The notes under the pieces: generated by a model
Database searches by the model: none
Told to the model about the DNA's origin: nothing
Seen by the model: the letters and a program-made list of their open reading frames with translations, nothing else
NCBI GenBank assembly: GCA_947571775.1
Contig: CANOZK010000018.1
Coordinates: 1-46,252, forward strand
Length of the DNA: 46,252 bases
Direction: 5' to 3'
Source: an uncultured Lachnospiraceae bacterium
GTDB lineage: Bacteria > Bacillota > Clostridia > Lachnospirales > Lachnospiraceae
Position numbers and translations under genes: made by a program
Shown: positions 15,007 to 24,191 of the stretch, piece by piece
How the letters are laid out: the number at the start of each line of letters is the position of its first letter
How positions within the stretch are numbered: position 1 is the stretch's first letter

Positions 15007-15072
15007 CCTTCACAACCCTCTTAAAACTGGAAGATTTTCCAGACACAATTCAGGGTTGTGAAGGCTCTTTTT
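15007..15072. terminator. Strong terminator with nested hairpin
   Basis: CCTTCACAACCCT pairs perfectly with AGGGTTGTGAAGG over 13 bp, and the loop contains a second perfect hairpin (CTGGAA/TTCCAG). T7 follows on the plus strand and a T6 run some bases away on the minus strand. It ends the hydrolase gene and probably also the convergent rsmG operon. Confidence 0.85.
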
Positions 15073-15789
15073 TTACTGCAAAGGTGTTTTTGCGGGTATG
15101 CCGTTTTTTCTTGGATATTTTCCAGGCGTGGCACGGATTTTTTTGATATGAATAAGGGATCTGGTTATATACGTTTCAGGAATTGTAAAGTCCGCTTTTT
15201 CATAAATTTTTCCTCCCAATAGATCAATGGCTCTCTGGGAATCCTTTAACTCTTCCTGGATTTTCCCAGATTTATATGCCACAAAATCTCCGTCTGCGCG
15301 CACAAGCGGAATGCAGTATTCGGATAAAACAGCCAGATTTGCAACTGCACGCGATACGCACAGATCAAACTGTCCTCTATATTCCTTGTTCCGCCCATAT
15401 TCTTCCGCCCGGCCGTGTATAGCCGTCACATTTTTCAATCCCAATTCATCCTTGAGCGCATCCAGGAATTTAATCCGTTTATTCAGCGAATCCAATAATA
15501 CCAACTGCAAATCTGGAAAGATAATTTTCAGCGGTATGCCTGGAAAACCTGCGCCCGTGCCTACGTCAATTACTTTGTGCAAATGAGCTTTGTCTATACC
15601 GGACAACTGTACCAGACATAAGCTGTCCAGGAAATGTTTCCTCATCACATCCGAATATTCAGTGATTCCGGTCAAATTTACCCGGCTGTTCCAATCCAAC
15701 AACAGATGATAATAATTTAGAAACTGCTGTTCCTGTTTCTCGGTAAGCGAAATTCCCAGCTTCTTGCAGCCTTCTGTCAATATTTCCAT
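15073..15789 (-). CDS. rsmG: 16S rRNA m7G527 methyltransferase RsmG
   Basis: A 238-aa class I methyltransferase (GidB) that makes 7-methylguanosine at 16S position 527; its loss gives low-level streptomycin resistance in other bacteria. The S-adenosylmethionine loop D-V-G-T-G-A-G-F-P-G-I-P-L is near residues 76-87. N-L-T-G-I and H-F-L-D-S-L before it and S-R-A-V-A after it are also family signatures. The C-terminus ends in a basic tail. It follows mnmG by 15 bases and closes the rpmH operon. Confidence 0.95.
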   Translation of the reverse strand: MEILTEGCKKLGISLTEKQEQQFLNYYHLLLDWNSRVNLTGITEYSDVMRKHFLDSLCLVQLSGIDKAHLHKVIDVGTGAGFPGIPLKIIFPDLQLVLLDSLNKRIKFLDALKDELGLKNVTAIHGRAEEYGRNKEYRGQFDLCVSRAVANLAVLSEYCIPLVRADGDFVAYKSGKIQEELKDSQRAIDLLGGKIYEKADFTIPETYITRSLIHIKKIRATPGKYPRKNGIPAKTPLQ

Positions 15790-15804
15790 GTTCTCATCTC
15801 CGAT

Positions 15805-17700
15805 TTATGATTGCGTAATTGTGCTGTCGTTACGCGCCGTCAAGTAAACCATCAGCACCGATATATCAGACGGGGAAACTCCCGATATTCTGGAAGCCTG
15901 TCCCAAAGAAACCGGCTTGTATAAAGACAATTTCTGCCTAGCCTCGATGCGCAGATTTGGGATGTGTTCGTAATCTAGATCTTCCGGCAGCAATTTCTTC
16001 TCCAGCTTTTGAAACTGACGCACTTGTTTTTCTTGGCGGTTGATATATCCTTCGTATTTTATATGGATATCCACCTGCTCCCGCACATCCCAGGGAAGAT
16101 CGGGACGCTCACCGTCAAACTTGCCCAACATCTCGTAATTCAGCTCCGGCCTGCGAATCAAATCGGCTAAAGTAGCGCCGGATTTTAGCAGAGCGCTATT
16201 GTGTTCTTTTAAAAATTCCTGGACGGCTTCATTTTGCCCGATGTGCGTGTGCTCAATTCGGTTTATCTCTTCTTTAATCTTTTCTTTTTTCCATAACACA
16301 TACTCATATGCCTCTTTTCCAACCAGTCCAACTCGGTAGCCGATTTCCCGAAGCCTTAGATCTGCATTGTCCTGCCTCAACAACAGACGATATTCGGCCC
16401 GGCTGGTCATCATGCGGTAAGGTTCTTTGTTTTCTTTTGTTACCAGATCGTCGATCAGAACACCAATATAAGATTCGCTGCGATCCAGGGTGATCATATC
16501 CTTTCCCAATATTTTCATAGAGGCGTTGATCCCGGCGATCAATCCCTGCGCCGCCGCCTCCTCATAACCGGAGCTTCCGTTAAACTGGCCTGCGCTGAAC
16601 AATCCTTGAATCGATTTGAACTCCAGAGTTGGATTGAGCTGGCGCGGATTGATACAGTCGTATTCGATCGCATAGGCATTGCGCACAATCTCCGCATGTT
16701 CCAGCCCCGGAACAGAGCGATACATCTCGTACTGAACATCCTCCGGCAGGGAACTGGACATTCCGCCCACATACATTTCCGATGTATACAGTCCCTCCGG
16801 CTCAATAAACACCTGATGGCGGTTTTTATCTGAAAAACGGACTACCTTGTCCTCGATGGAAGGGCAGTAGCGGGGGCCAGTTCCCTCTATAATACCAGAA
16901 TACAGAGGCGAGCGATCCAGATTCTGCCGAATAATTTCGTGCGTTTTTTCGTTTGTATAGGTCAGCCAGCACAAGACTTGTTCTTTCTGAATTTCCTCCA
17001 TCTTTGTAGAAAAGGAAAAAGGTCTGATCCGCGCATCCCCCGCCTGTTTTTCCATCTTATCATAGTCAATGGTATTTCCATCGATCCGGGCAGGCGTCCC
17101 AGTCTTAAAGCGGAGCATTTCGATCCCCAACTCTTTCAGAGAATCTGTGAGATAGTTGGCGGCCTGAAGACCGTTCGGGCCTGTATTCATGCTTACATCT
17201 CCATAAATACAGCGTGCCTTCAGATAAGTTCCGGTACATAAAATCACTGCCTGGCAACGATAGACAGCGCCAGAATACATTTCCACGCCCGTCACCTGCC
17301 CGTTCTCTGTCAAAACCCGGGCCACTTCTCCCTGTCTGACAGTCAGATGCTTTGTCTCTTCCAGTGTTTTTCTCATGCGGTTGCTATAAGCCTGTTTATC
17401 CGCCTGCGCCCGCAGGGAATGTACGGCCGGGCCTTTGGATTTGTTTAACATCTTTGACTGGATAAAAGTCGCGTCGATATTTTTTCCCATTTCCCCGCCA
17501 AGAGCGTCCAGATCCCGAACCAAATGCCCTTTCGAGCTTCCCCCAATGTTTGGATTGCATGGCATCAGGGCAATGCTGTCCACGCTAACCGTAAAGAGAG
17601 CGGTTTCCAGCCCCAGCCGGGCGCAGGCTAGTCCTGCCTCGCAGCCCGCATGGCCTGCACCTACCACAACAACTTGATATTCCCGTATCAATCCGCTCAT
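15805..17700 (-). CDS. mnmG: tRNA uridine-34 modification enzyme MnmG (GidA)
   Basis: A 631-aa FAD-dependent enzyme that, with MnmE, installs the carboxymethylaminomethyl group on wobble uridine 34. FAD-binding G-A-G-H-A-G-C-E-A is at residues 14-22. The P-C-N-P-x-I-G-G motif follows near 48-55, C-T-G-T-Y-L near 155, and [11 protein letters not shown] around 277. The C-terminal helical domain binds MnmE and tRNA. GGAGGAAGC precedes the ATG, 9 bases after the mnmE stop. Length is normal. Confidence 0.97.
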   Translation of the reverse strand: MSGLIREYQVVVVGAGHAGCEAGLACARLGLETALFTVSVDSIALMPCNPNIGGSSKGHLVRDLDALGGEMGKNIDATFIQSKMLNKSKGPAVHSLRAQADKQAYSNRMRKTLEETKHLTVRQGEVARVLTENGQVTGVEMYSGAVYRCQAVILCTGTYLKARCIYGDVSMNTGPNGLQAANYLTDSLKELGIEMLRFKTGTPARIDGNTIDYDKMEKQAGDARIRPFSFSTKMEEIQKEQVLCWLTYTNEKTHEIIRQNLDRSPLYSGIIEGTGPRYCPSIEDKVVRFSDKNRHQVFIEPEGLYTSEMYVGGMSSSLPEDVQYEMYRSVPGLEHAEIVRNAYAIEYDCINPRQLNPTLEFKSIQGLFSAGQFNGSSGYEEAAAQGLIAGINASMKILGKDMITLDRSESYIGVLIDDLVTKENKEPYRMMTSRAEYRLLLRQDNADLRLREIGYRVGLVGKEAYEYVLWKKEKIKEEINRIEHTHIGQNEAVQEFLKEHNSALLKSGATLADLIRRPELNYEMLGKFDGERPDLPWDVREQVDIHIKYEGYINRQEKQVRQFQKLEKKLLPEDLDYEHIPNLRIEARQKLSLYKPVSLGQASRISGVSPSDISVLMVYLTARNDSTITQS

Positions 17701-17709
17701 TGCTTCCTC

Positions 17710-19086
17710 CTATTTTCCCACACAGAAATTTTCAAAAATTTCCTGAATTACGTCCTCGTCCACAGATTCACCCAAGATATTTCCCAGCGTTTCATAAGCA
17801 TGCATCAAATCAATGGAATAAAAGTCTTCCGGCATATCTGCATCCAGGCTGGCCTGTACCTGCTTTAGACTTTCCAGCGCTTCCTCCAGCAGCTTCTTGT
17901 GGCGCAGATTTGTGATATAAATGTCTTCGGGCAAATCCAGATTTCCCTGAAAAAACATAGCTTCGATACAGGATTCCAGTTTTTCAAATCCAGATTCTTC
18001 CTTTGCCGAGACAGCGATAACGGTCTTTCCGGTCAAATCCGCAAGCTCTTCTATTTTTACCACCTGCGGCAAATCCGATTTGTTTAACAAAATTACTGCC
18101 TGCCTGTCCCGAATCATCTCGATAATCCGAAAATCATTCTCATCCAGTGGTACGGACGCATCCGTCACATATAGAATCAAATCCGCTTGTTTTGCCTGAT
18201 CCACCGCCTTATCCACACCAATGCTTTCCACCACATCGGCCGTATTTCGGATACCCGCTGTATCCACGATTTTCAGGGCAGTTCCTCCAAAATGAATATA
18301 CTCCTCCAAAACGTCTCTGGTGGTGCCGGCAATTTCTGTCACAATGGCTCTGTCCTCGCCCACCAGCACGTTTAAAAGAGAAGATTTTCCAGCGTTTGGC
18401 TTTCCCAAAATAACGGTTCGGATTCCTTCCTGGATGACTTTTCCATTGGCCACCGTCGATAACAGACGGCTAATCTGCCGCTCCTGTTCCTCCACCACTG
18501 GGCGTAATTCCATGCCATATCCGTCCAAACTCATATGCTCTGGGTCGTCAAGGGCGGATTCGATCCTGGCAATTTCATGAAGAATATTTTTGCGGATTTC
18601 TTCTATCTTATTCTTTACAGAGCCTTTTAATTGCTGAATGGAATTCTTTAACGCATATCTGTTTTTTGACTCGATAACATCCATCACGGCCTCCGCCTGG
18701 GACAAATCCAGCCGTCCGTTTAAAAATGCCCGCTTTGTAAACTCTCCTGGCTCTGCAATCCTTGCCCCTTGCTTTAGCACCGTATCCAAAACCTTTTTCA
18801 TGGCATAAATGCCGCCGTGACAATCAATTTCCACGGTATCTTCCCCCGTAAAAGTGCGGGGGGCGCGCATAACCATTACCAAAACCTCATCCACCATTTC
18901 CTCCCCATCGTAAATATGGCCGTAATGAATGGTGTGGGTGGAAACGTTTGTCAGTTTTTTATCCTTCGTTTTGCTTCTATAAACCCGATCCGCGATTTCC
19001 ACTGCGTCGCTGCCGCTCACCCGAATGATTCCGATTCCAGATGCGCTTACCGCGGTGGAAATTGCCGCTATTGTGTCATTATACAT
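17710..19086 (-). CDS. mnmE: tRNA modification GTPase MnmE (TrmE)
   Basis: A 458-aa potassium-activated GTPase, partner of MnmG. The N-terminal folate-binding domain opens with D-T-I-A-A-I-S-T. The inserted G domain has G1 G-K-P-N-A-G-K-S-S, G3 D-T-A-G and G4 N-K-S-D. The C-terminus ends in F-C-V-G-K with the conserved cysteine. The frame extends to 19140, but ATG at 19086 is preferred: AGGAG lies 6 bases before it and M-Y-N-D-T-I-A-A-I is the family start. Confidence 0.97.
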   Translation of the reverse strand: MYNDTIAAISTAVSASGIGIIRVSGSDAVEIADRVYRSKTKDKKLTNVSTHTIHYGHIYDGEEMVDEVLVMVMRAPRTFTGEDTVEIDCHGGIYAMKKVLDTVLKQGARIAEPGEFTKRAFLNGRLDLSQAEAVMDVIESKNRYALKNSIQQLKGSVKNKIEEIRKNILHEIARIESALDDPEHMSLDGYGMELRPVVEEQERQISRLLSTVANGKVIQEGIRTVILGKPNAGKSSLLNVLVGEDRAIVTEIAGTTRDVLEEYIHFGGTALKIVDTAGIRNTADVVESIGVDKAVDQAKQADLILYVTDASVPLDENDFRIIEMIRDRQAVILLNKSDLPQVVKIEELADLTGKTVIAVSAKEESGFEKLESCIEAMFFQGNLDLPEDIYITNLRHKKLLEEALESLKQVQASLDADMPEDFYSIDLMHAYETLGNILGESVDEDVIQEIFENFCVGK

Positions 19087-19104
19087 ATCTGCTCCTAATG
19101 GAAA

Positions 19105-19128
19105 ACACCTGGAAAATATCCCAGGTGT
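19105..19128 (-). terminator. Hairpin between jag and mnmE
   Basis: ACACCTGG and CCAGGTGT form an 8-bp perfect stem with an 8-base loop. On the minus strand only TTTTCC follows, so it is probably a partial terminator or processing site tuning mnmE relative to upstream genes, not a full stop. Confidence 0.55.
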
Positions 19129-19143
19129 CTCTTTTTTCAAAAT

Positions 19144-20028
19144 TTATCTACTCCTTGGCCTTACGACCACATGACGGTAAGGCTCTTCTCCTTCGCTGAA
19201 CGTTTCCACATTGCGGTTTCCCTGCAAAGTGGAATGAATAATCCGCCTTTCATACGGATTCATTGCTTCCAGCACGACCGGCTTTCTGGTTTTCCTGACT
19301 TTATAAGCGATTCCCCTGGCCAGGTTTTCCAGTGTTTCCTTGCGTCTAGCCCGATAATTTTCCGTATCCAGCTTTACCTTTACATAGATATTGTTTCCTT
19401 TATTCAGGACAAGTCCTGTCAGATATTGCAGGGAATCCAAGGTTTGTCCCCTTTTTCCAATTAAAATCCCCATACTTTCTCCAGAAAAATCTATGGTCAG
19501 GCTGCCGTCCTCTTTATTGTAAACAGATTCCATCTGAACCAGAATCCCCATTGCCTGAAAAACATCCGAAAGAAATGCTTCTGCTTTCTTTTTTGCTTCT
19601 TCAATCTGTTCGTTGTCTGTGAGAACTTCTATCTTCCGAGCCTCTTTTCTTGGCCTGTGCGTTCTGTGTTGTTCCGAAACTTTTTCTTCGGCAACTTTTT
19701 GTTCCAGGGGTTTTTGTTCTGGAACTTTTTTTTCTGAAAATTCTTCTATTGGTTCCTGCTCCTGCACGCTTGTAGCGGTGATTTCCGGTTGTATCGCTTC
19801 TTCTTTTACAGTTTCCTCTGCTTCTTCTGTCTTCTCAACTTCTTCTGTCTTTTCTGCTTGGCGTTTCTTTGCCCTGATTACAAAAGGTTTGCTGCCAAAT
19901 CCCAGGAAACCTTTGCTTCCTTCACTGAGCACATCAATATCCAGCTCGTCACTAGGAGTTTTCAACTCCATGGAAGCCTTGATAATGGCCTCTTCTTTTG
20001 TCTTGCCGGATACATCTATATAATCCAT
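19144..20028 (-). CDS. jag: RNA-binding protein Jag (KhpB/EloR)
   Basis: A 294-aa protein. Residues 1-52 are the Jag N-domain (S-G-K-T-K-E-E-A, ending G-F-L-G-F-G-S-K-P). Residues 56-135 are a low-complexity acidic Glu/Lys linker. The KH domain around 150-225 holds G-I-L-I-G-K-R-G-Q-T-L-D-S-L-Q-Y-L. The R3H domain at the end has N-P-Y-E-R-R-I-I-H. In other Firmicutes it binds RNA with KhpA and affects cell elongation. It lies directly after yidC, as is usual. GGAGG lies 7 bases before ATG. Confidence 0.95.
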   Translation of the reverse strand: MDYIDVSGKTKEEAIIKASMELKTPSDELDIDVLSEGSKGFLGFGSKPFVIRAKKRQAEKTEEVEKTEEAEETVKEEAIQPEITATSVQEQEPIEEFSEKKVPEQKPLEQKVAEEKVSEQHRTHRPRKEARKIEVLTDNEQIEEAKKKAEAFLSDVFQAMGILVQMESVYNKEDGSLTIDFSGESMGILIGKRGQTLDSLQYLTGLVLNKGNNIYVKVKLDTENYRARRKETLENLARGIAYKVRKTRKPVVLEAMNPYERRIIHSTLQGNRNVETFSEGEEPYRHVVVRPRSR

Positions 20029-20067
20029 CCTTCATCCTCCCATTTCAAATCAAACCTATTCCATACT

Positions 20068-21327
20068 TTAATTTTTCCCCTTATTCCTCTCATTGAACTC
20101 TTTCACCATGTTTGCCTTTGCGGCAATGCTTCCCGGTTTCGGCTGACTGTTCTGAGGAAGATCAACCTTTTTATTCGCCAGAGAATTTTTATTCCTATCT
20201 ATATTGCGTACATTCTGATGTGCCTGGTCTGTAATCTTCTGGGGCGGAAGCCCTGCCTTCTCTCTCTTCTTTGCTGCCTTTTCCATGTTCTTTTTAATCA
20301 AATCATCCATATCAATCTTTTTGATATGACGGTTAATCAGCAGCATCTGCAAACTGCGCAGCACGGCTCCGGCAATCCAATAAATACCGATACCTACCTG
20401 AAAAGAAAAACACATAACTGCAGAAAAAATCGGCATAAATGTATTCATAGATTTCATGGTATTGGCCATCGCATTTTCAGAATCGTCCGAGGAAATCTGC
20501 GGCATCACCCGATAATTCAGCCATTGGGTAAACCATGCCAAAAAAGGAATCAGCACGGCTCCAACTACCAGCAGAATACTTCCCGCTGACAGGGCGCTTT
20601 TGATAATATCCCAGGGCGTATCCGCAATGTTCAGACCCAAGAAATTCTGCATCTTGGCCAATTTTGCGGCTGTGGTATCAATCGTTCCAGAAAACTTGGA
20701 GAATTTATCGATATCTGCAAACGCCTGCCACTGGGAGGGAGAGAGCTTGTACAATACATCAATGACGGATTCTTTGGTCGCCACGTCATTTTCTAAAATC
20801 AAACGCGCCTGGTTGATCTTCTGCTCATCCAGAAATTCTTGTATAATATCCGTATATCCATTGATATTTAATATTTCATTTACAACATCTGTAAATACAG
20901 CTCTGGCACTGCTTACATAAGCGGGTATTCGGTAAATAACCTGATAAAGAGATAACAAAATCGGCATCTGGATCAAAAGCTGCAAACAGCTCCCGCTGGG
21001 AGAAACCCCATACTTTTGATATACCATCGACGTTTCTTCCTGCATCTTCTGTATGGATACCTGATCCCTTTTATCTTTATATTTTTTCTGAATTGCCTGC
21101 AGCTCCGGGTTCATTACGGCAGACATTTTTGAGAATTTCTGCTGCTTAATCTGAAGGGGCGTCATTAACAGATAGACAATCAGAGTAAAGATGATAATAC
21201 ATAAGCCAATATTTTCAATTCCAAAGAAATTGTCCAGCAATTTAAATATGCCATCCATCAGACAGCCCAAGATATAAGCCACCTGTCCCAATATGGGCAC
21301 GCTGCTTTTTGTAGCTAAAATAAACAA
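20068..21327 (-). CDS. yidC: Membrane protein insertase YidC (SpoIIIJ type)
   Basis: A 419-aa insertase of the YidC/Oxa1 family that helps proteins enter the membrane. Hydrophobic segments are at about 10-30, 38-58, 118-135, 250-275 and 300-340. The conserved hydrophilic groove helix includes L-Q-I-K-Q-Q-K-F-S-K, with an arginine-containing segment after it. The insert at about 140-235 between membrane helices is long for the group. The C-terminal tail (345-419) is very basic and likely contacts the ribosome. No N-terminal lipobox Cys is seen. The start is TTG with AGGAGG 8 bases upstream and no closer ATG. Confidence 0.93.
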   Translation of the reverse strand: MFILATKSSVPILGQVAYILGCLMDGIFKLLDNFFGIENIGLCIIIFTLIVYLLMTPLQIKQQKFSKMSAVMNPELQAIQKKYKDKRDQVSIQKMQEETSMVYQKYGVSPSGSCLQLLIQMPILLSLYQVIYRIPAYVSSARAVFTDVVNEILNINGYTDIIQEFLDEQKINQARLILENDVATKESVIDVLYKLSPSQWQAFADIDKFSKFSGTIDTTAAKLAKMQNFLGLNIADTPWDIIKSALSAGSILLVVGAVLIPFLAWFTQWLNYRVMPQISSDDSENAMANTMKSMNTFMPIFSAVMCFSFQVGIGIYWIAGAVLRSLQMLLINRHIKKIDMDDLIKKNMEKAAKKREKAGLPPQKITDQAHQNVRNIDRNKNSLANKKVDLPQNSQPKPGSIAAKANMVKEFNERNKGKN

Positions 21328-21350
21328 AATAGTTTCCTCCTGGTAATTTT

Positions 21351-21560
21351 TTACGGTACCGGGTCATACCCGCCTTTTGAAAAAGGATTACATCTCAATA
21401 TTCTCCATACAGCCAGCAGAGTCCCTTTGAACGCTCCATATTTTTCTATGGCTTCAATCCCATACCTGGAACAGCTTGGAAAGTATGGGCATTTACTGAT
21501 CTTCATAGGCGATAGATACTTCTGATAACATCGGATTAACTGAATCAATATTTTTTTCAC
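21351..21560 (-). CDS. yidD: Membrane protein insertion efficiency factor YidD
   Basis: A 69-aa YidD with the family signature [10 protein letters not shown] and the following A-I-x-K-Y-G-A-F-K-G, then [14 protein letters not shown]. It is a small membrane-associated helper of YidC. It overlaps rnpA by 4 bases, so the two are translationally coupled, and precedes yidC. Confidence 0.95.
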   Translation of the reverse strand: MKKILIQLIRCYQKYLSPMKISKCPYFPSCSRYGIEAIEKYGAFKGTLLAVWRILRCNPFSKGGYDPVP

Positions 21561-21904
21561 TGTTCTCTTCCTATTACAATGTGGTGCATATTTCCCAGGT
21601 GCAGCAACGCATTTTCTATATCCCAGTAATTTTTATTCTTTGCCTGTCCCCTGGCGACCACTACAATATCCAGTCCTTTTTGAAAAAATCTTTCATTTAA
21701 CCGGTAACTTTCCCTGATCAGCCTGGTTACCCTATGACGAACTATACTGTTTCCAACTTTCTTACTCACCGAAATTCCCAGACGGTTTCCATCTATGGCA
21801 TTGTCCAAAATATACATTACCAACAAACGATTGGCATAAGATATCCCATGCCTGTACACTTTCTGAAAATCCCTGCTCTTTCTCAATGATTCCGAATCAT
21901 TCAT
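21557..21904 (-). CDS. rnpA: Ribonuclease P protein component
   Basis: A 115-aa basic protein that supports RNase P RNA in cutting 5-prime leaders from pre-tRNA. The RNR motif region reads [14 protein letters not shown], and the N-terminal F-x-K-V-Y-R-H-G is typical. ATG at 21904 is preferred over an upstream TTG at 21910: GGGAG lies 7 bases before the ATG. It stands between rpmH and yidD. Confidence 0.95.
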   Translation of the reverse strand: MNDSESLRKSRDFQKVYRHGISYANRLLVMYILDNAIDGNRLGISVSKKVGNSIVRHRVTRLIRESYRLNERFFQKGLDIVVVARGQAKNKNYWDIENALLHLGNMHHIVIGREQ

Positions 21905-21964
21905 TCCCAAACTCCCAGACGGTTTTTGCTGTCCTAATCAGAGCCTTACACTTACAAAGAAGAA

Positions 21965-21987
21965 AAGACCACAATTTATGCGGTCTT
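21965..21987 (-). terminator. Attenuator-like hairpin at the rpmH stop codon
   Basis: AAGACC and GGTCTT pair over 6 bp around the last bases of rpmH, followed on the minus strand by TTCTTCTTT. The stem includes the rpmH stop codon. It is short and may cut transcription partially, so that L34 is made in larger amounts than RnpA and the later proteins. Confidence 0.45.
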
Positions 21988-22120
21988 ATGCGGATAATTT
22001 TTTTCTCCCTTTTAATCTTCTGGCAGCTAAAACCTTGCGTCCGCCTCTCGTACTCATCCTTGCCCGAAAGCCGTGGACTTTTGCTCTGTGTCTTTTTTTC
22101 GGTTGATATGTCATTTTCAT
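21986..22120 (-). CDS. rpmH: 50S ribosomal protein L34
   Basis: A 44-aa, highly basic protein: [22 protein letters not shown], then [22 protein letters not shown], which is the complete L34 sequence pattern. AAAGGAGG lies 9 bases before ATG. It is the first gene of the leftward operon and has its own consensus promoter. Confidence 0.97.
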   Translation of the reverse strand: MKMTYQPKKRHRAKVHGFRARMSTRGGRKVLAARRLKGRKKLSA

Positions 22121-22534
22121 AATCCAGCACCTCCTTTACTGCAGTTTTGAAAGAACATCATTTCAATTATATGCATAAATACTCCATTCGTCAAGATAAA
22201 ATCTTTAAAGAAACCAATAAAAATATTACATTTTTTTACAATTCTGCATTTAGAGAAATCTGTATTGTAAAAAAAGTTCCACCCAGTTTACGTAATGTTA
22301 TCCACAAAATGTGGATAACTTGTGGATAACTATCCTCTTTTCTGTGTGAAAGCCACTTTTTTTGCACACTTTTCGATAAAAATTTCACAAATATGCTTTT
22401 TTTGCATTTTTTTCACTTATACACATCTTTAAAACCTTAGTAACATTATGGTAACCCCACAAATATTTAATCATTGCGAAAACCCGCCATTTATTATAAT
22501 ATGGAAAATGTAAAAAAGAATTGGAGAGTTTGCT
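22121..22534. other. oriC: oriC, left part: DnaA-box cluster upstream of dnaA
   Basis: The 414-base gap between the divergent rpmH and dnaA genes holds DnaA boxes: TTATCCACA at 22298-22306, TGTGGATAA at 22310-22318 and 22321-22329, and TTATACACA at 22417-22425. The tight triplet is the best match. AT-rich tracts surround it. TATAAT at 22495-22500 is the probable dnaA -10 box, so DnaA binding here would also autoregulate dnaA. No GATC occurs in the gap. Confidence 0.9.
22166..22194 (-). promoter_or_regulatory. Promoter of the rpmH operon
   Basis: On the minus strand TTGACG and TATAAT are separated by 17 bases, ending about 45 bases before the rpmH start. Confidence 0.8.
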
Positions 22535-23893
22535 ATGAACATAATACAGGAAAAATGGGACGAAATCCTAAATATAGTAAAAACAGAACATGAATTATCC
22601 GATGTTTCTTTCAACACATGGTTAGTCCCCTTAAAAGTACAAAATGTGGATAACAATATTGCGACCATCATTGTCCCCTCCAAACAGGTGGGGTTAGATT
22701 ATATCAGCAAAAAATACACCCTTCCCCTGCAAGTCGCCATCGGGGAAGTGACAGGTATCGTAAACTGCAAGGTACGATTCGTTTTGGAAGAAAATGCCAG
22801 GGAAAAAAAGACTCTTACCATCCAGGATAAAAACGCTGCCCGCGCAGAAGAAGCCAGACTAAATCCCAGATATACATTTGACACCTTTGTAGTGGGCAGC
22901 AATAATAAATTTGCTCACGCGGCTTCTCTTGCCGCCGCCGAGTCCCCCGGTGAAATTTACAATCCCCTTTTTATCTATGGAGGCGTTGGACTTGGAAAAA
23001 CCCATCTGATGCATTCCATTGCCCATTTTGTGATCAATACATACCCGGAAAGCCGCGTTTTATATGTAACCAGCGAAGAATTTACCAATGAACTGATTGA
23101 ATCCATCCGCAACGGCAATAATACAGCTATGACAAAGTTCCGCGAAAAATACAGGAACATTGACGTGCTCTTGATCGACGATGTTCAGTTTATTATAGGA
23201 AAAGAATCTACACAGGAAGAATTTTTCCATACCTTCAATGCACTACACAGCGCCAAAAAACAGATTGTTATTTCCTCAGACAAACCTCCGAAAGATATGG
23301 AAATTCTGGAAGACCGCATTCGCTCCCGGTTTGAATGGGGATTGATCGCAGACATCTCCACTCCTGATTATGAAACTCGTATGGCCATACTGCGGAAAAA
23401 AGAGGAACTTGACGGCCATAACCTGGGAGAAGATGTCATCAAATACATAGCAACCAATGTAAAATCCAACATTCGTGAGTTGGAAGGCGCTCTAAATAAG
23501 GTAATGGCTTTTGCCAATCTGGAACAACGGGAAGTGACCTTGGAACTGGCAGAACAAGTGCTAAAAGACATTATTTCTCCAGATGAAAAGAGGGTTATTA
23601 CTCCAGAATACATCATTGACGTAGTTTCTGAACATTTTGACATCCCTGTGGAAGATATCTTGAGTAACAAACGAAGTTCTCGGATTGTATTCCCCCGTCA
23701 GATTGCAATGTACCTTTGCAGATATATGACAGATACCGCATTGAAATCCATTGGAAAATACATGGGAAACCGAGATCACACCACAGTGATGCACGGAATT
23801 GAAAAGATTGAAAAAGAAATTGAAAAATCTTCTTCCACCCGGAATACCATTGAGATTTTGAAGAAAAAGCTTAACCCTCAAAAACAACTTTAG
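22535..23893 (+). CDS. dnaA: Chromosomal replication initiator DnaA
   Basis: A 452-aa initiator ATPase. Residues 1-80 are the oligomerisation domain I. The AAA+ domain has Walker A G-G-V-G-L-G-K-T-H near 148-156 and Walker B L-L-I-D-D-V-Q-F near 210. The C-terminal domain IV carries the DNA-binding signature M-G-N-R-D-H-T-T-V-M-H-G. It opens oriC when bound to ATP. GGAGAG precedes the ATG by about 6 bases. A TGTGGATAA DnaA box lies inside its own 5-prime coding part at 22645-22653. Confidence 0.98.
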   Translation: MNIIQEKWDEILNIVKTEHELSDVSFNTWLVPLKVQNVDNNIATIIVPSKQVGLDYISKKYTLPLQVAIGEVTGIVNCKVRFVLEENAREKKTLTIQDKNAARAEEARLNPRYTFDTFVVGSNNKFAHAASLAAAESPGEIYNPLFIYGGVGLGKTHLMHSIAHFVINTYPESRVLYVTSEEFTNELIESIRNGNNTAMTKFREKYRNIDVLLIDDVQFIIGKESTQEEFFHTFNALHSAKKQIVISSDKPPKDMEILEDRIRSRFEWGLIADISTPDYETRMAILRKKEELDGHNLGEDVIKYIATNVKSNIRELEGALNKVMAFANLEQREVTLELAEQVLKDIISPDEKRVITPEYIIDVVSEHFDIPVEDILSNKRSSRIVFPRQIAMYLCRYMTDTALKSIGKYMGNRDHTTVMHGIEKIEKEIEKSSSTRNTIEILKKKLNPQKQL

Positions 23894-24191
23894 TTTTCCA
23901 CAATGTTATGTGGATTTCTCTGCTTTATCTTGTGGATTGTTGTGGATTACGGTGTATAAGTTCCAAAAATTTTGTGTTTGAACTTTTTTTATACACAACT
24001 TATACACATTTATACACAGGTTAAAATGACTTTATCAACATAGTTATCCTCCCCCGAAAGCCTGAAAAGACAAGCTCTTCCAGACTTATTCACATATCCA
24101 CAAGGCCTAAGAAGACTGCTTCTAAATTCTTTTTATTTATTTATTTAAGGCCTACCCGCCGAAACGTTTAGAAAGGAAGTTGTGCACAACT
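23894..24191. other. oriC: oriC, right part: DnaA boxes and likely unwinding element
   Basis: The 298-base gap between dnaA and dnaN has box-like sites at 23894 (TTTTCCACA), 23909, 23931 and 23941 (TGTGGATT series), a tandem TTATACACA group at 23989, 24000 and 24010, then TTATTCACA at 24086 and ATATCCACA at 24094. The T/A-rich stretch 24121-24148 just before dnaN is the best candidate for the DNA unwinding element, as in the bipartite origin of Bacillus subtilis. No GATC is present. Confidence 0.85.

Noticed and set aside
16308..19098. Several rightward frames opposite mnmG and mnmE
   Set aside because: They are shadows of well-identified conserved genes.
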